Source of the DNA: Thalassovita aquimarina
GTDB taxonomy: Bacteria; Pseudomonadota; Alphaproteobacteria; Rhodobacterales; Rhodobacteraceae
Assembly (NCBI RefSeq): GCF_018219815.1
Contig: NZ_JADMKU010000025.1
Span: 1-56,681 of the forward strand
Length of the DNA stretch: 56,681 nucleotides
Direction of reading: 5' to 3'
Under the pieces are notes generated by a model. The model saw only the letters and a program-made list of their open reading frames with translations, was not told where the DNA came from and searched no databases. The translations under genes were made by a program, and so were the position numbers. Positions 44,694 to 53,480 of the stretch are shown here, in pieces (positions within the stretch are counted from its first letter, which is position 1; every line of letters begins with the position of its first letter).

Positions 44694-45770
44694 TCAGGGG
44701 GCGCGGAAATGTTTCGACAGTTTCAGCCCCTGGCCCTGGTAATTCGAGGCGATACCGGACCCGTAAAGCTGCTGCGGCACCTCGGCCATCTTTTCATAGA
44801 CCAGACGGCCCACCACCTGCCCGTGTTCCAGCACGAAGGGCGCTTCGTGGCAGCGTACCTCCAGCACGCCGCGCGATCCTGCGCCGCCCGCCGCCGCATG
44901 ACCGAAACCGGGATCGAAGAAGCCGGCGTAATGGACGCGGAATTCGCCCACCATCGCCAGGTAGGGCGCCATTTCGGCGGCGTATTCGGGCGGGATATGC
45001 ACCGCTTCGCGGCTGACCAGGATATAGAAGGCGCCGGGGTCGAGGATGATCTGGCCGTTTTGCGTCCGCACCTCTTCCCAGTATTCCGCCGGGTCGTATT
45101 CGCCGATCCGGTCCAGATCGATCACCCCGGTATGGGGCTTGGCGCGATAGCCGACCAGCGTGCCTGTGCTGGGTTTCAGATCGACCGAGAAACCCAGGCC
45201 CTCGTCGATCACCGCCTCGCCGTCCACCAGCGGGGTGTCGGCATGCAGCGCGCGCAATTCTTCATCGCTCAGCACCGCCTGACCGGCGCGGAACCGGATC
45301 TGGTTCAGCCGCATGCCCGGGCGTACCAGTACGGAAAAGGAGCGCGGGCAGATCTCGGCATAAAGCGGACCGGTATAGCCGGGCTGGATGCGGTCGAATT
45401 CCTCGCCGCCATCGGTGATGGTGCGGGTCAGCAGGTCCAGTCGCCCGGTGGAGCTCTTGGCGTTCGCCACCGCCTGGATACCCTCGGGCAGGTCCAGTGT
45501 TTCCATCAGCGGCACGACATAGACGCAGCCCTTTTCCAGTACCGCCCCGTTGCTGAGGTCGATCTGGTGCATCTCGAATTCTTCCAGCCGGTCCTGCACC
45601 GTGCGGCCGTGGCCCGCCAAGAAAGACGCACGCACACGCCAGGCGCGGGTGCCAAGGCGTAGGTCAAGGCTTGCCGGCTGAATCTGTTCGGCAATGATTT
45701 CCGGAGAGGCCGAAATCCGGCCCGCTGCGATCATCCGCTGCAATTCCTGGCTGGGTAAAACGCCGGTCAT
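44694..45770 (-). CDS. dcd: 2'-deoxycytidine 5'-triphosphate deaminase, double-length type
   Basis: This 358-residue protein has two Dcd/dUTPase-like segments. The first (about 1-165) contains IQPASLDLRLGTRAWRVRA, VANAKSSTGRLDLLTRTITDGGEEFD and GYTGPLYAEICPRSFSVLV. The second (about 190-358) contains GFSVDLKPSTGTLVGYRAK, FDPGFGHAAAGGAGSRGVLEVR and GIASNYQGQGLKLSKHF. It makes dUTP from dCTP for dTMP synthesis. Bacterial Dcd is usually about 190 residues, so this is the tandem form known from alphaproteobacteria. Confidence 0.9.
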   Translation of the reverse strand: MTGVLPSQELQRMIAAGRISASPEIIAEQIQPASLDLRLGTRAWRVRASFLAGHGRTVQDRLEEFEMHQIDLSNGAVLEKGCVYVVPLMETLDLPEGIQAVANAKSSTGRLDLLTRTITDGGEEFDRIQPGYTGPLYAEICPRSFSVLVRPGMRLNQIRFRAGQAVLSDEELRALHADTPLVDGEAVIDEGLGFSVDLKPSTGTLVGYRAKPHTGVIDLDRIGEYDPAEYWEEVRTQNGQIILDPGAFYILVSREAVHIPPEYAAEMAPYLAMVGEFRVHYAGFFDPGFGHAAAGGAGSRGVLEVRCHEAPFVLEHGQVVGRLVYEKMAEVPQQLYGSGIASNYQGQGLKLSKHFRAP

Positions 45771-45919
45771 GTCGGTCCCCTTTACAATTGACCTGTCTTA
45801 GCAAAAGGCGTGGCCGGGACGGAATAGGAAATGGGGAAAATACTTGCGGGAAACCGTTGTTTTACGTTCTCGAGCGGGTGCGGAGCCCGCAAAGCGGGTC
45901 GGGCGGCCCTTCCTGCTGC

Positions 45920-45960
45920 GCATCAGCGGCCCGGCGGCCTTTGCTGCGGGCCGCTGATGC
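45920..45960 (-). terminator. Perfect 13-bp hairpin downstream of the crotonase gene
   Basis: GCATCAGCGGCCC (45920-45932) and GGGCCGCTGATGC (45948-45960) pair without mismatch around a 15-base loop, starting 20 nt after the crotonase stop. There is no U run, so it may be a Rho-independent-like stop, an RNA-stabilising 3' structure or a dispersed repeat. A second GC-rich dyad (AGCCCGC-AAA-GCGGGT, about 45884-45900) follows before dcd. Confidence 0.55.
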
Positions 45961-45979
45961 AGGTGGCAAAGGGCTGAAA

Positions 45980-46786
45980 TCAGCCCTGACCGGGCTTCAC
46001 CCGTGCCGCGGTCTTGTTGGCGAAGGCTGCCAGCCGCCCGCGCGACGCGGGTTGCGTGTTCACGACGCCTGCCACCACGGATTCGGCATACGCCGCATCG
46101 AGTGCCGACATGTTCTGCATGTGGCTGATGGCCGAGCAGATGGCGAAATTCGACAAGGGCGGGTTTTCCGCCGCGGCGCGGGCGATTTCATAGGCCTTGG
46201 CTTCGCTGTCCTCGACCAGGTACTGCGCCAGCCCCACCTGAATCGCTTCTTCCTTGGCATAGATACGGCCCGTCAGCATCATGTCGATCATCCGCGCCTT
46301 GCCGACCAGATCGGCCACCCGGATGGTCGCGCCGCCGCCGGTGAACAGGCCACGCTGGCCTTCGGGCAGGGCGAAATAGGTGCTTTGATCCGCCACCCGG
46401 ATATGCGCAGACGATGCCAGTTCCAGCCCGCCGCCCACGACGGCGCCCTTCAGCGCGGCGATGATCGGCACTCCGCCGTATTCCATCTTGTTGAAGGCCT
46501 CGTGCCAGCGCAGGCACAGATGCATGAACTCTTCCGGACGGCGGTCTTCGGCGTGATGTTCGACCAGGTCCAGACCGGCACAGAAATGGGTTCCTTCCGC
46601 GCGCAGCACGACGGCGCGGGCGCCCATGCGGGGCAGGTTGGAAAAGACCTCGATCAGTTCCTCGACGGTTTCGGCGTTCAGCGCGTTGCGCTTGGCCGCG
46701 CGGTTCAGCGTGACCGTGGTGATGCCATCGGCATCCATGGTCACCACCAGGTTTTCCAGGGCGAAATCTTCGACGGTTTTCTTCAT
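45980..46786 (-). CDS. Crotonase / enoyl-CoA hydratase family protein
   Basis: The 268-residue acyl-CoA enzyme has the two oxyanion-hole segments [17 protein letters not shown] (near 70) and [23 protein letters not shown] (near 110) and the CoA-binding [21 protein letters not shown]-like region. The usual catalytic Glu pair of hydratases is not clearly both present, so isomerase, hydratase or another crotonase reaction is possible. The ribosome-binding site GGAGGAG is strong. It is upstream of dcd, but a stable hairpin separates them, so co-transcription is doubtful. Confidence 0.88.
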   Translation of the reverse strand: MKKTVEDFALENLVVTMDADGITTVTLNRAAKRNALNAETVEELIEVFSNLPRMGARAVVLRAEGTHFCAGLDLVEHHAEDRRPEEFMHLCLRWHEAFNKMEYGGVPIIAALKGAVVGGGLELASSAHIRVADQSTYFALPEGQRGLFTGGGATIRVADLVGKARMIDMMLTGRIYAKEEAIQVGLAQYLVEDSEAKAYEIARAAAENPPLSNFAICSAISHMQNMSALDAAYAESVVAGVVNTQPASRGRLAAFANKTAARVKPGQG

Positions 46787-47028
46787 GCTCTCCTCCGTGC
46801 ATTCGGGGGCCGCCGGGGCGGCGCTGTTGCCTGACCATCCTCGACAGGGAAGGGGGAATCAAGCCGGAGAAAACAGAAAAATTGACCGCCTGGACGGATT
46901 TGCAAAGAAACGTTGCGTCGCATCCGGAAACTGCGCGCAGCGGCGGTCGCGTCGGCGCAAACGGGTGATCCCGTCCCGGTATCGGGTGGGCTGGCAGGCG
47001 ATTTTCAAAGGGTGGTAGAGGGGAAAAT
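46787..47028. other. Intergenic region between crotonase gene and tRNA-Pro, no gene seen
   Basis: About 240 bases upstream of the crotonase gene hold its promoter and the 3' flank of tRNA-Pro. Short open frames here show no recognisable protein and no repeat stands out. Confidence 0.4.
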
Positions 47029-47105
47029 TGGTCGGGCTAGCAGGACTCGAACCTGCGACCTTCCGTCCCCCAGACGGACGCGCTACCAGGCTGCGCTATA
47101 GCCCG
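47029..47105 (-). tRNA. tRNA-Pro (anticodon GGG)
   Basis: The minus strand folds as a 77-nt cloverleaf with encoded CCA. The acceptor stem CGGGCTA pairs with TAGCCCG, the D stem is GCGC/GCGC, the anticodon stem TCCGT/ACGGA has loop CTGGGGG (anticodon GGG), and the T arm GCAGG/CCTGC has loop TTCGAGT. It lies 58 bases downstream of merR on the same strand. Confidence 0.95.
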
Positions 47106-47163
47106 ACGGTCTGGTCTTCATAGCGATTTTCCGGACGGGGGCAAGGGGCAATTGCGATTTTCT

Positions 47164-47988
47164 TCACCGCTCTCGGGATGCTTTTCCAAGCGCATCGGCA
47201 TGGGACCTGGCGCGATCGAGAATCGGGGTCACGTCGGCCCCGGACAGCTTGGCCTGCCGGGTCAGTATACGCGACAGGATACCGGGGCGGGCGGCGGCGG
47301 GAACCGGTGTTTCGGGCTGTTGCGTCGCGGCGGGCTGCTCCTCGGATTCGGCCGAGGACTGTTTCTCGGGCGCCGGTTCCGGCGCGGCTGCCGTTTCGGA
47401 TTCGGCTTCCTTCGCAACGGGTTCCTCGACCAGTTCTGCCACGGGTTTTTCGGTGGGGGCCGGCGCCTCCTCGGTCACCGGGGCGGCGGCGGGGAATTCG
47501 AACAGCGACGCTTGTTGCGGCGCATCGGTTTCTGCGACGGGGGCCGCGTCCTGCACCGGTGCGTTTTCGGCTTCCGGTTCCGGCTTGGCCGCGTCCTGCG
47601 GTTCGGTCCCGGATCCCGGCCGTTTGAAGGCGACGAGGTTGTCGCTGTTGTCCTGTGTCTCGGCGGCCGGTTCGGGCTGGGGGGCAGGGGGGACATCGAT
47701 CGTTTCTGACCCGTTCAGCGGCTGCGACATCGCGGCGACATGCTGCACGCCGTTTTCGCGCAGCAGCTTCTGCACGCCCTTGATGGTCATGCCGTCGTCA
47801 TGCAGCAGCTTCTTGATGCCGCCCAGCAGAAGCATATCCTGCGGCCGGTAATACCGCCGACCGCCGGCACGCTTGACCGGTTTGACCTGACTGAATTTGC
47901 TTTCCCAGAAGCGCAGCACATGGGCCGGACGATCCAGCCATTCTGCGACTTCGCTGATGGTGCGGAAAGCGTCGGGCGATTTCGCCAT
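47164..47988 (-). CDS. MerR-type transcriptional regulator with long disordered tail
   Basis: The 274-residue protein has an N-terminal MerR HTH (residues 8-80: [22 protein letters not shown], then [23 protein letters not shown]). A roughly 170-residue tail rich in Ala, Pro, Glu and Gln follows and ends in a basic/helical patch ([23 protein letters not shown]). It follows ihfA by 7 nt, a position conserved in Rhodobacteraceae. No Cys metal-binding loop is seen, so it is not a metal sensor. The target is unknown. Confidence 0.88.
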   Translation of the reverse strand: MAKSPDAFRTISEVAEWLDRPAHVLRFWESKFSQVKPVKRAGGRRYYRPQDMLLLGGIKKLLHDDGMTIKGVQKLLRENGVQHVAAMSQPLNGSETIDVPPAPQPEPAAETQDNSDNLVAFKRPGSGTEPQDAAKPEPEAENAPVQDAAPVAETDAPQQASLFEFPAAAPVTEEAPAPTEKPVAELVEEPVAKEAESETAAAPEPAPEKQSSAESEEQPAATQQPETPVPAAARPGILSRILTRQAKLSGADVTPILDRARSHADALGKASRER

Positions 47989-47994
47989 CCGAGC

Positions 47995-48303
47995 TTATCC
48001 CTTTTTTGCGTTTCCGGCGGCGACCCGTTCCTTCATCAGGTGAGACGGGCGGAAGGTCAGAACGCGGCGGGGATTGATCGGCACCTCTTCCCCGGTCTTG
48101 GGGTTGCGACCCACGCGGGCGGCCTTTTCCCGGACCGAAAATGTGCCGAAAGACGAAATCTTGACCTGTTCGCCCCGCACCAGAGCATCGGACATGTGGT
48201 TCAGTACGCTTTCAACCAGCTGGGCCGAGTCGTTACGCGACAAACCGACTTCGCGGAAAATCGCTTCGCTCAAATCCATCCGGGTTAGAGTCTTGCCACT
48301 CAT
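47995..48303 (-). CDS. ihfA: Integration host factor subunit alpha
   Basis: This 102-residue HU/IHF-family DNA-bending protein starts [22 protein letters not shown] and contains the beta arm [35 protein letters not shown], with the Pro-containing NPKTG tip that intercalates DNA. The frame opens 9 codons upstream, but the ATG at 48303 matches relatives. It heterodimerises with IhfB, which is not in the window. Confidence 0.95.
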   Translation of the reverse strand: MSGKTLTRMDLSEAIFREVGLSRNDSAQLVESVLNHMSDALVRGEQVKISSFGTFSVREKAARVGRNPKTGEEVPINPRRVLTFRPSHLMKERVAAGNAKKG

Positions 48304-48401
48304 CACAGGAGCCCCCCATTGTTTGGTCAAGCATGAGGTAAGGTAATTTCCGAGTCAATATCAATGACTTGCAAGAAGGGTTTGAAACGGCCCTTTTTGA
48401 C

Positions 48402-49376
48402 TTACCAGCGCAGAACCACTGCGCCCCAGGCCAAGCCGCCGCCGATTGCCTCGGCAACCAGCAGGTCGCCCTTCTTGATTTTGCCCTGTTCGACGCCGAC
48501 CGACATGGCCAGGGGAATCGATGCGGCCGAGGTATTGCCGTGATCCTGCACGGTCACCACGACGTTATCCATCGACAGTCCCATCTTCTTGGCGGTGCCC
48601 TGGATGATGCGGATATTGGCCTGATGCGGCACGATCCAATCGACGTCGTCATCGCTCAGCCCGGCCTTTTTCAGCGCGGATTCGGCGGTGGCGGTCAGCT
48701 TTTCCACGGCCTGGCGGAACAACGGATTGCCCTGCATGCGCAGCTTGCCCGAGGTGCCGGTGGTGGACACGCCGCCATCGACATAGAGCATGTCGCGGAA
48801 ACGGCCGTCGGAATTCAGGTCCGATGCCAAGATGCCGCGGTCGGAAGTGCTGCCTTCGCTTTCCACAGCTTCCAGCACCAGCGCGCCTGCGCCGTCGCCG
48901 AACAGCACGCAGGTCGACCGGTCGGTCCAGTCCATGATCCGGCTGAAGGTTTCGGCGCCGATCACCAGCACCCGCTTGGCCTGGCCCGCCAGAATCAGCG
49001 CGTTGGCATTGGTCAGCGCGAAGATGAACCCGGCGCAGACCGCCTGCACGTCGAAACCGAAGCCGCGGGTCATGCCCAGCTTTTCCTGCACCATGGTGCC
49101 GACCGAAGGGAAGGTCAGGTCCGGGGTCGAGGTCGCGACCAGCACGGTGTCGATATCATCGGGTTCGAGTCCGGCATTTTTCAGTGCCGCGCGGGCTGCG
49201 TTGACCGCCAGATCGGAGGTGGTTTCCCCCTCGGCGGCGAAATGCCGCCGCTCGATGCCGGAGCGCGAGCGAATCCATTCGTCGGATGTATCGAGGGTTT
49301 TTTCAAACTCGCTGTTGGGAACGATACGTTCCGGCAGATAGTGGCCAACGCCTTTTACAACAGCGCGTATTGTCAT
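48402..49376 (-). CDS. fabH: Beta-ketoacyl-ACP synthase III
   Basis: This 324-residue condensing enzyme starts fatty-acid synthesis from acetyl-CoA and malonyl-ACP. The catalytic triad is visible: Cys in DVQAVCAGFIFALTNA (near 113), His in VPHQANIRI (near 250) and Asn in DHGNTSAASIP (near 280). The signature DEWIRSRSGIERRHFA lies near the start. It overlaps plsX by 4 nt. Confidence 0.97.
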   Translation of the reverse strand: MTIRAVVKGVGHYLPERIVPNSEFEKTLDTSDEWIRSRSGIERRHFAAEGETTSDLAVNAARAALKNAGLEPDDIDTVLVATSTPDLTFPSVGTMVQEKLGMTRGFGFDVQAVCAGFIFALTNANALILAGQAKRVLVIGAETFSRIMDWTDRSTCVLFGDGAGALVLEAVESEGSTSDRGILASDLNSDGRFRDMLYVDGGVSTTGTSGKLRMQGNPLFRQAVEKLTATAESALKKAGLSDDDVDWIVPHQANIRIIQGTAKKMGLSMDNVVVTVQDHGNTSAASIPLAMSVGVEQGKIKKGDLLVAEAIGGGLAWGAVVLRW

Positions 49377-50479
49377 TCTTTATCACCGTTTTCGGTCTGC
49401 TCAGCGGACCCATCTTGAACCTGCTCCTTGGCAGATGCAACCCGTGCCGCCAGTTTGTGGGAAAAGCCCGATTGAGACAGCTGGAAGGCCAGCTTTACCG
49501 CCGCCGCGACCCCGGTCGCATCGGCCGATCCATGCGATTTGACCACCGTGCCGTTCAGCCCCAGGAACACGCCGCCATTGACCTGGCGCGGGTCAATCCG
49601 CTTCTTCAGGCGCTGCATCGAGGTATAGGCCAGAACCGAGGCCAGCCGCGACAGGGGCGAATACTGGAAGGCTTCCTTCAGCAGGTCACCGATCAGGCTG
49701 GCGGTGCCTTCGCCGGTTTTCAGCGCGACATTGCCGGTGAACCCGTCGGTGACGATCACGTCGCAGATATCACCGGGAATATCGCCGCCTTCGACGAAGC
49801 CGACGAAGTCGAAACCGGCATTGTCGGCATTGGACTTGATCAGGTCATGGGCCGCCTTCAGTTCGGCCCGGCCCTTGTGTTCCTCGGTGCCGACATTCAG
49901 CAGACCGATACGCGGCTTTTGCAGGCCCATGCCGTTGCGGGAGTAAGATGCCCCCATAAGTGCGTATTGTAGCAGGTCGCGTTCGTCGGCGCGCACATCG
50001 GCTCCGACATCCAACATCACGTTGAAGCCTTGCGGATTGCGCGACGGCCACAGCACCGCGATTGCGGGGCGGTTGACGCCCGGCAGCTTGCGCAGACGCA
50101 CCATGGAAAGCGCCATCAGCGCGCCGGTATTGCCGCAGGATACGCAGACATCCGCTTCGCCGGACCGCACCGATTCCAGTGCCGACCACATCGAGGTGTC
50201 CTTGCCGTGGCGCATCACCTGGGAGGGTTTGTCCTCCATCGTGACAACGCCTTGGGCGTCGCGGAGCTCGACCCGGCCGTCCAGCGTTTTCTTGCGCGCG
50301 ACCAGCTTCTTCAACTCGGCGATGGGGCCGTGCAGGATGAAGCCGATATCGGGATTTTTCTTGGCCGAACGAGAAATACCGGCGACTACTGCCGCCGGTC
50401 CTCGATCGCCACCCATGGCGTCAACGGAGATGATGGTGCGCCCTGCACCCGCCGTGGATTGATCCTGCAAAGCGGTCAT
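49373..50479 (-). CDS. plsX: Phosphate acyltransferase PlsX
   Basis: The 368-residue enzyme converts acyl-ACP to acyl-phosphate for phospholipid synthesis. Recognisable segments are ISVDAMGGDRGPAAVVAGI (near 20), MEDKPSQVMRHGKDTSMWSAL and SCGNTGALMALSMVRLRKLPGVNRPAIAV. It lies between rpmF (27 nt upstream) and fabH, the conserved lipid-ribosome linkage found across Proteobacteria. Confidence 0.97.
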   Translation of the reverse strand: MTALQDQSTAGAGRTIISVDAMGGDRGPAAVVAGISRSAKKNPDIGFILHGPIAELKKLVARKKTLDGRVELRDAQGVVTMEDKPSQVMRHGKDTSMWSALESVRSGEADVCVSCGNTGALMALSMVRLRKLPGVNRPAIAVLWPSRNPQGFNVMLDVGADVRADERDLLQYALMGASYSRNGMGLQKPRIGLLNVGTEEHKGRAELKAAHDLIKSNADNAGFDFVGFVEGGDIPGDICDVIVTDGFTGNVALKTGEGTASLIGDLLKEAFQYSPLSRLASVLAYTSMQRLKKRIDPRQVNGGVFLGLNGTVVKSHGSADATGVAAAVKLAFQLSQSGFSHKLAARVASAKEQVQDGSAEQTENGDKE

Positions 50480-50506
50480 TGCGGACGCTGGTCCCCGAGT
50501 TTTGCG

Positions 50507-50713
50507 TTATGCCGCGTCTTCGTCCAGATCGATTTCGTCGACCAGAGCGACGACTTCACGATCGGCATAGTGACCGCAGGATGCGCAAACATGGTGCGGG
50601 CGCTTCAGCTCGCCACAGTTGGGGCATTCGTTGGGATTTGCCGCGACCAGCGCGTCATGCGCGCGACGGTTGTTGCGGCGCGACTTGGATACTTTGTTCT
50701 GTTGGACAGCCAT
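50507..50713 (-). CDS. rpmF: Ribosomal protein bL32
   Basis: This 68-residue protein starts [20 protein letters not shown] and carries the Cys pairs CPNCG and CASCG of the zinc-type L32. The tail is acidic ([10 protein letters not shown]). It sits in the yceD-rpmF-plsX-fabH order and belongs to the large ribosomal subunit near the peptidyl-transferase exit. Confidence 0.98.
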   Translation of the reverse strand: MAVQQNKVSKSRRNNRRAHDALVAANPNECPNCGELKRPHHVCASCGHYADREVVALVDEIDLDEDAA

Positions 50714-50859
50714 GTCACAACCTCAATTTCCTAGGGGCGCAGGCGGCCCGGTTTCACGTGGGTTCGTGGCTCATATTCGGTCCGTGCCGACATGTCCAAC
50801 CCAAAATTCGGATGAGCGCCGGAAAATACTGTGAATCCACTTCGGTGCAAGTGTTTTTT

Positions 50860-51408
50860 TCAGTCTTTCTTTTCCAGCTTGTCACGCAGGGCGGCCAGCC
50901 CGGCAAAGGGTTTGGTTTCCTCGTCCGTCATAGCCTTTTTTCCCGGTTCGGTGAATTGGCTTTCGGTCAGCTCCACGCCTGCGGCGCGCGGGTAGAGAGG
51001 CAGCGCCAGCGACAGGGATTCGATCATCGTCTCTGCCGGATCAATCACGCTGCCCAGGGCTTCCAGCGTGTCGTCCTCCGGCATTTCCACCTCTTCTTCA
51101 TCCGTGGCGTCCTCGGGCAGGTCGGCAACAAAGCGCCGGGTGATCTTTTCGTCGATCCGAGTGGTCACCGGGTCTAGGCTGACGACACAGGATTGCACCA
51201 CGGTCGCGCCCAGTTCGGCCACAAGCAGCCAATCTTCGCGCCCCTCGGCGCGAATCTCCCCCTTGAAGCGCAGCTTGCGCAGTTGAACCAAGTCCAATTC
51301 GTTTGCGATGGCCGCAAGTTCTGCGTCATCCGGAACCAGTTCGAAACGGGTCGGTCTGGTGGTCGGCAGGTCGGAGACGCGCAACGGGTGGCTGGGCAGG
51401 CTTGTCAT
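50860..51408 (-). CDS. yceD: YceD (DUF177) family protein
   Basis: The 182-residue protein has the YceD fold, with LRKLRFKGEIRAEGREDWLLVAELGATVVQSCVVSLDPV in the middle and acidic stretches later (DATDEEEVEMPEDD). In bacteria and plants YceD is tied to 23S rRNA accumulation. The ATG at 51408 is chosen; the upstream extension to 51480 has no family-like sequence. The rpmF start is 146 nt downstream. Confidence 0.88.
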   Translation of the reverse strand: MTSLPSHPLRVSDLPTTRPTRFELVPDDAELAAIANELDLVQLRKLRFKGEIRAEGREDWLLVAELGATVVQSCVVSLDPVTTRIDEKITRRFVADLPEDATDEEEVEMPEDDTLEALGSVIDPAETMIESLSLALPLYPRAAGVELTESQFTEPGKKAMTDEETKPFAGLAALRDKLEKKD

Positions 51409-51495
51409 GATCGGGTGGGTTCCTCTGCTTGAACCGAAGGCTTTCCTTCTGTAAGCGGGATAAGAGGCGCAGAGGGCCAAGGCAAGAGGACAGCA

Positions 51496-51951
51496 ATGTC
51501 ACGCACGCGAAAGACTTTCAGAACTGCCGCCGCAGGGCTGGTAATGCTGGCGATGGCCGGATGCACCGCTTTGTATCGCAATCACGGATACGTGCCCACT
51601 GACGAGGATCTGTCCGCGGTCGTCGTCGGCGTCGATACCCGCGACAGCGTCGCCGAAACCATCGGCACGCCCGGCGCGACTGGCGTGCTGAACGATAGTG
51701 GCTATTACTACGTTCAAAGCCGGGTGCGCCATTACGCCTATCAACGCCCCGAAGTGGTCGACCGTCAGGTCTTGGCGATCAGCTTCGACAAGCGTGGCGT
51801 GGTCAGCAATGTAGAACGCTTCATGCTGGAGGATGGCCGGGTGGTTCCGCTGACCCGCCGGGTGACCAGTTCGAACATCGCCAACAAGGGCTTCCTGCGT
51901 CAGCTTCTGGGCAATATCGGACAGTTTCGGGCAGGCGACTTTACCGGATAA
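51496..51951 (+). CDS. bamE: BamE-like outer-membrane assembly lipoprotein
   Basis: The 151-residue SmpA/OmlA-family lipoprotein has the lipobox MAGC (Cys23). The BamE core follows: YVPTDEDLSAVVVGVDTRDSVAETIGTPGATGVLNDSGYYYVQSRV (about 32-77), then LAISFDKRGVVSNVERF. It stabilises the BamA complex that inserts outer-membrane proteins, and so parallels the TamAB genes elsewhere in the window. It is divergent from yceD across 87 bases. Confidence 0.92.
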   Translation: MSRTRKTFRTAAAGLVMLAMAGCTALYRNHGYVPTDEDLSAVVVGVDTRDSVAETIGTPGATGVLNDSGYYYVQSRVRHYAYQRPEVVDRQVLAISFDKRGVVSNVERFMLEDGRVVPLTRRVTSSNIANKGFLRQLLGNIGQFRAGDFTG

Positions 51952-52081
51952 GGCGGGATAAGACCGGACAGAGCGGGGCAGGCAGTTCGTCACAGCCCTG
52001 ATATATCTTGTGTGCTAAGGTCGGCGAAACTACCTTTTCACCCAGGGCAAATTGTCCTGGGAAAGCAGCCGGAGCCGCCTG

Positions 52082-52813
52082 ATGCTGTCATTGAAGAAGG
52101 GGCGCTATAACACGCGCCTGGCCAAAACCGCCGAAGATGTCGAAGCCGCACAGCGGTTGCGCCACCTCAGTTTTCACGGGACAGACGGGCTGGACGTGGA
52201 TGGTTTCGATGCCGTTTGCGTCCATGTTCTGGTCGAGGAAAGCAAGACCGGGCGGCTGGTCTGTTGCTTCCGGATTCTGCCGCTGTCCGGCGGCAGCGAG
52301 ATCGGCCGCAGCTATTCGGCGCAATATTATGAATTGTCCGGCCTGAAGGATTTTGAGGGGCCGATGGTCGAAATGGGGCGATTCTGCATCCATCCCGAGG
52401 TCCGGGATCCAGATATTCTGCGCGTCGCCTGGGGCGCGATGACCCGGTATGTGGATGACAACGAAGTCGAAATGCTGTTCGGCTGTTCGTCCTTCCACGG
52501 CACCGACGAAAAGGAATACCTCGATGCTTTCGCGATGCTGAAGGAACGGCACCTGGCGCCGAAGCGCTGGTTGCCGCGGGTGAAGGCGCCGCAAGTGTTC
52601 CGGTTCGGCCAGAAACTGCGGCGCAAACCGGATGCGAAACAGGCGATGCTGCGGATGCCGCCGCTTCTCAGGACGTATCTGCTGATGGGCGGGTGGGTGT
52701 CGGATCACGCGGTTGTGGATCGGAACATGAATACGCTGCACGTGTTCACCGGGCTGGAAATCAACGCGATTCCGCCGGCCCGCAAGCGGCTTTTGCGCGG
52801 GGTCGCGGGGTAG
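52082..52813 (+). CDS. olsB: Ornithine-acyl-ACP N-acyltransferase OlsB-like
   Basis: This 243-residue GNAT-fold acyltransferase makes lyso-ornithine lipid from ornithine and 3-hydroxyacyl-ACP. Motifs are YNTRLAKTAEDVEAAQRLRHLSFHG, RLVCCFRILPLSGGSEIGRSYSAQYYELSGL and VEMGRFCIHPEVRDPDILRVAWGA, as in OlsB and related hemolysin-like acyltransferases. The ATG at 52082 follows a CGGAG ribosome-binding site; a TTG at 52052 is less likely. An OlsA/PlsC partner gene, usual downstream, is absent here. Confidence 0.87.
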   Translation: MLSLKKGRYNTRLAKTAEDVEAAQRLRHLSFHGTDGLDVDGFDAVCVHVLVEESKTGRLVCCFRILPLSGGSEIGRSYSAQYYELSGLKDFEGPMVEMGRFCIHPEVRDPDILRVAWGAMTRYVDDNEVEMLFGCSSFHGTDEKEYLDAFAMLKERHLAPKRWLPRVKAPQVFRFGQKLRRKPDAKQAMLRMPPLLRTYLLMGGWVSDHAVVDRNMNTLHVFTGLEINAIPPARKRLLRGVAG

Positions 52814-52837
52814 GCGGACCCGTGACGGAGATCCGCC
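52813..52837. terminator. Small hairpin between convergent olsB and hsp20
   Basis: GGCGGA (52813-52818) pairs with TCCGCC (52832-52837) around a 13-base loop that itself contains CCGT/CGG. It begins within the olsB stop codon and ends before the hsp20 stop at 52862. There is no T run, so termination is inferred from position. Confidence 0.35.
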
Positions 52838-52861
52838 GTGCCCTCGCTGCGGAGCCGCGGC

Positions 52862-53344
52862 CTACTTCGCCTTCTTCACCTCGACTTTCCTGGTGCCCGT
52901 GACTTCCTCGGGCGGTTTGGGAATGGTCACGGTCAGCACGCCGTCCTTGACCTCGGCCGCAACGGTGTCGGGGTCGATGTCAAAGGGCAGGGTCATCATC
53001 CGTTCGAACGAACCGGAATAGCGTTCGATCCGGCGGAAAGTGCGGTTTTCCTCTTCGCCCTTTTCCTCTTCTTCGGTTTTCTTCTCGCCCTTGATGGTGA
53101 TCCGGTTGCCGGTGATGCTGACATCGACATCCTTTTCGGTGATGCCGGGAAGTTCCGCGGTGATGCAGACGTCCTTGTCGGTTTCGCTGACATTGCTGCG
53201 GATGGCGAAGCCGCCTTCGCGATTAAGGATGCCCTTGTCGAAATCGTCGAATATCGTGTCGATCTGTTCGCGCAGCGCGGCGAAAGGATGTTCTTCTCCC
53301 TTGGAACCAAGCCAGGCCGAGGGGAGCCAACTGCGATGAGCCAT
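52862..53344 (-). CDS. Small heat shock protein Hsp20
   Basis: This 160-residue holdase has an alpha-crystallin domain at about 45-150 (NVSETDKDVCITAELPGITEKDVDVSITGNRITIKGEK), the ACD ending DGVLTVTIPKP with the Ile/Val-x-Ile-like motif, and a charged loop EEEEKGEEENRTF in place of a longer beta6 region. The ribosome-binding site AGGAGG is strong. An FNR-type palindrome lies 63 nt upstream of the start. Confidence 0.94.
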   Translation of the reverse strand: MAHRSWLPSAWLGSKGEEHPFAALREQIDTIFDDFDKGILNREGGFAIRSNVSETDKDVCITAELPGITEKDVDVSITGNRITIKGEKKTEEEEKGEEENRTFRRIERYSGSFERMMTLPFDIDPDTVAAEVKDGVLTVTIPKPPEEVTGTRKVEVKKAK

Positions 53345-53406
53345 AATGTGTTCCTCCTGACGGATTCAAATGTGATCGCAGTCTGACAAGTGCTGCGCGA
53401 AACGCA

Positions 53407-53420
53407 TTGACGCAGGTCAA
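53407..53420. promoter_or_regulatory. Candidate FnrL/Crp-Fnr-type box upstream of hsp20
   Basis: TTGACGCAGGTCAA fits the TTGA-N6-TCAA half-site geometry of FnrL/FixK/Dnr operators and closely resembles the anaerobox sequences of Rhodobacter. It lies 63-76 nt upstream of the hsp20 start. Oxygen-responsive control of this chaperone would follow if it is real. No fnrL gene is in the window. Confidence 0.5.
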
Positions 53421-53480
53421 AGCTGCCGGAGAGCGCGCGCCCCATTGACGCCGCCCGCGCCGCGCGCTAGCCCGCCTGAC

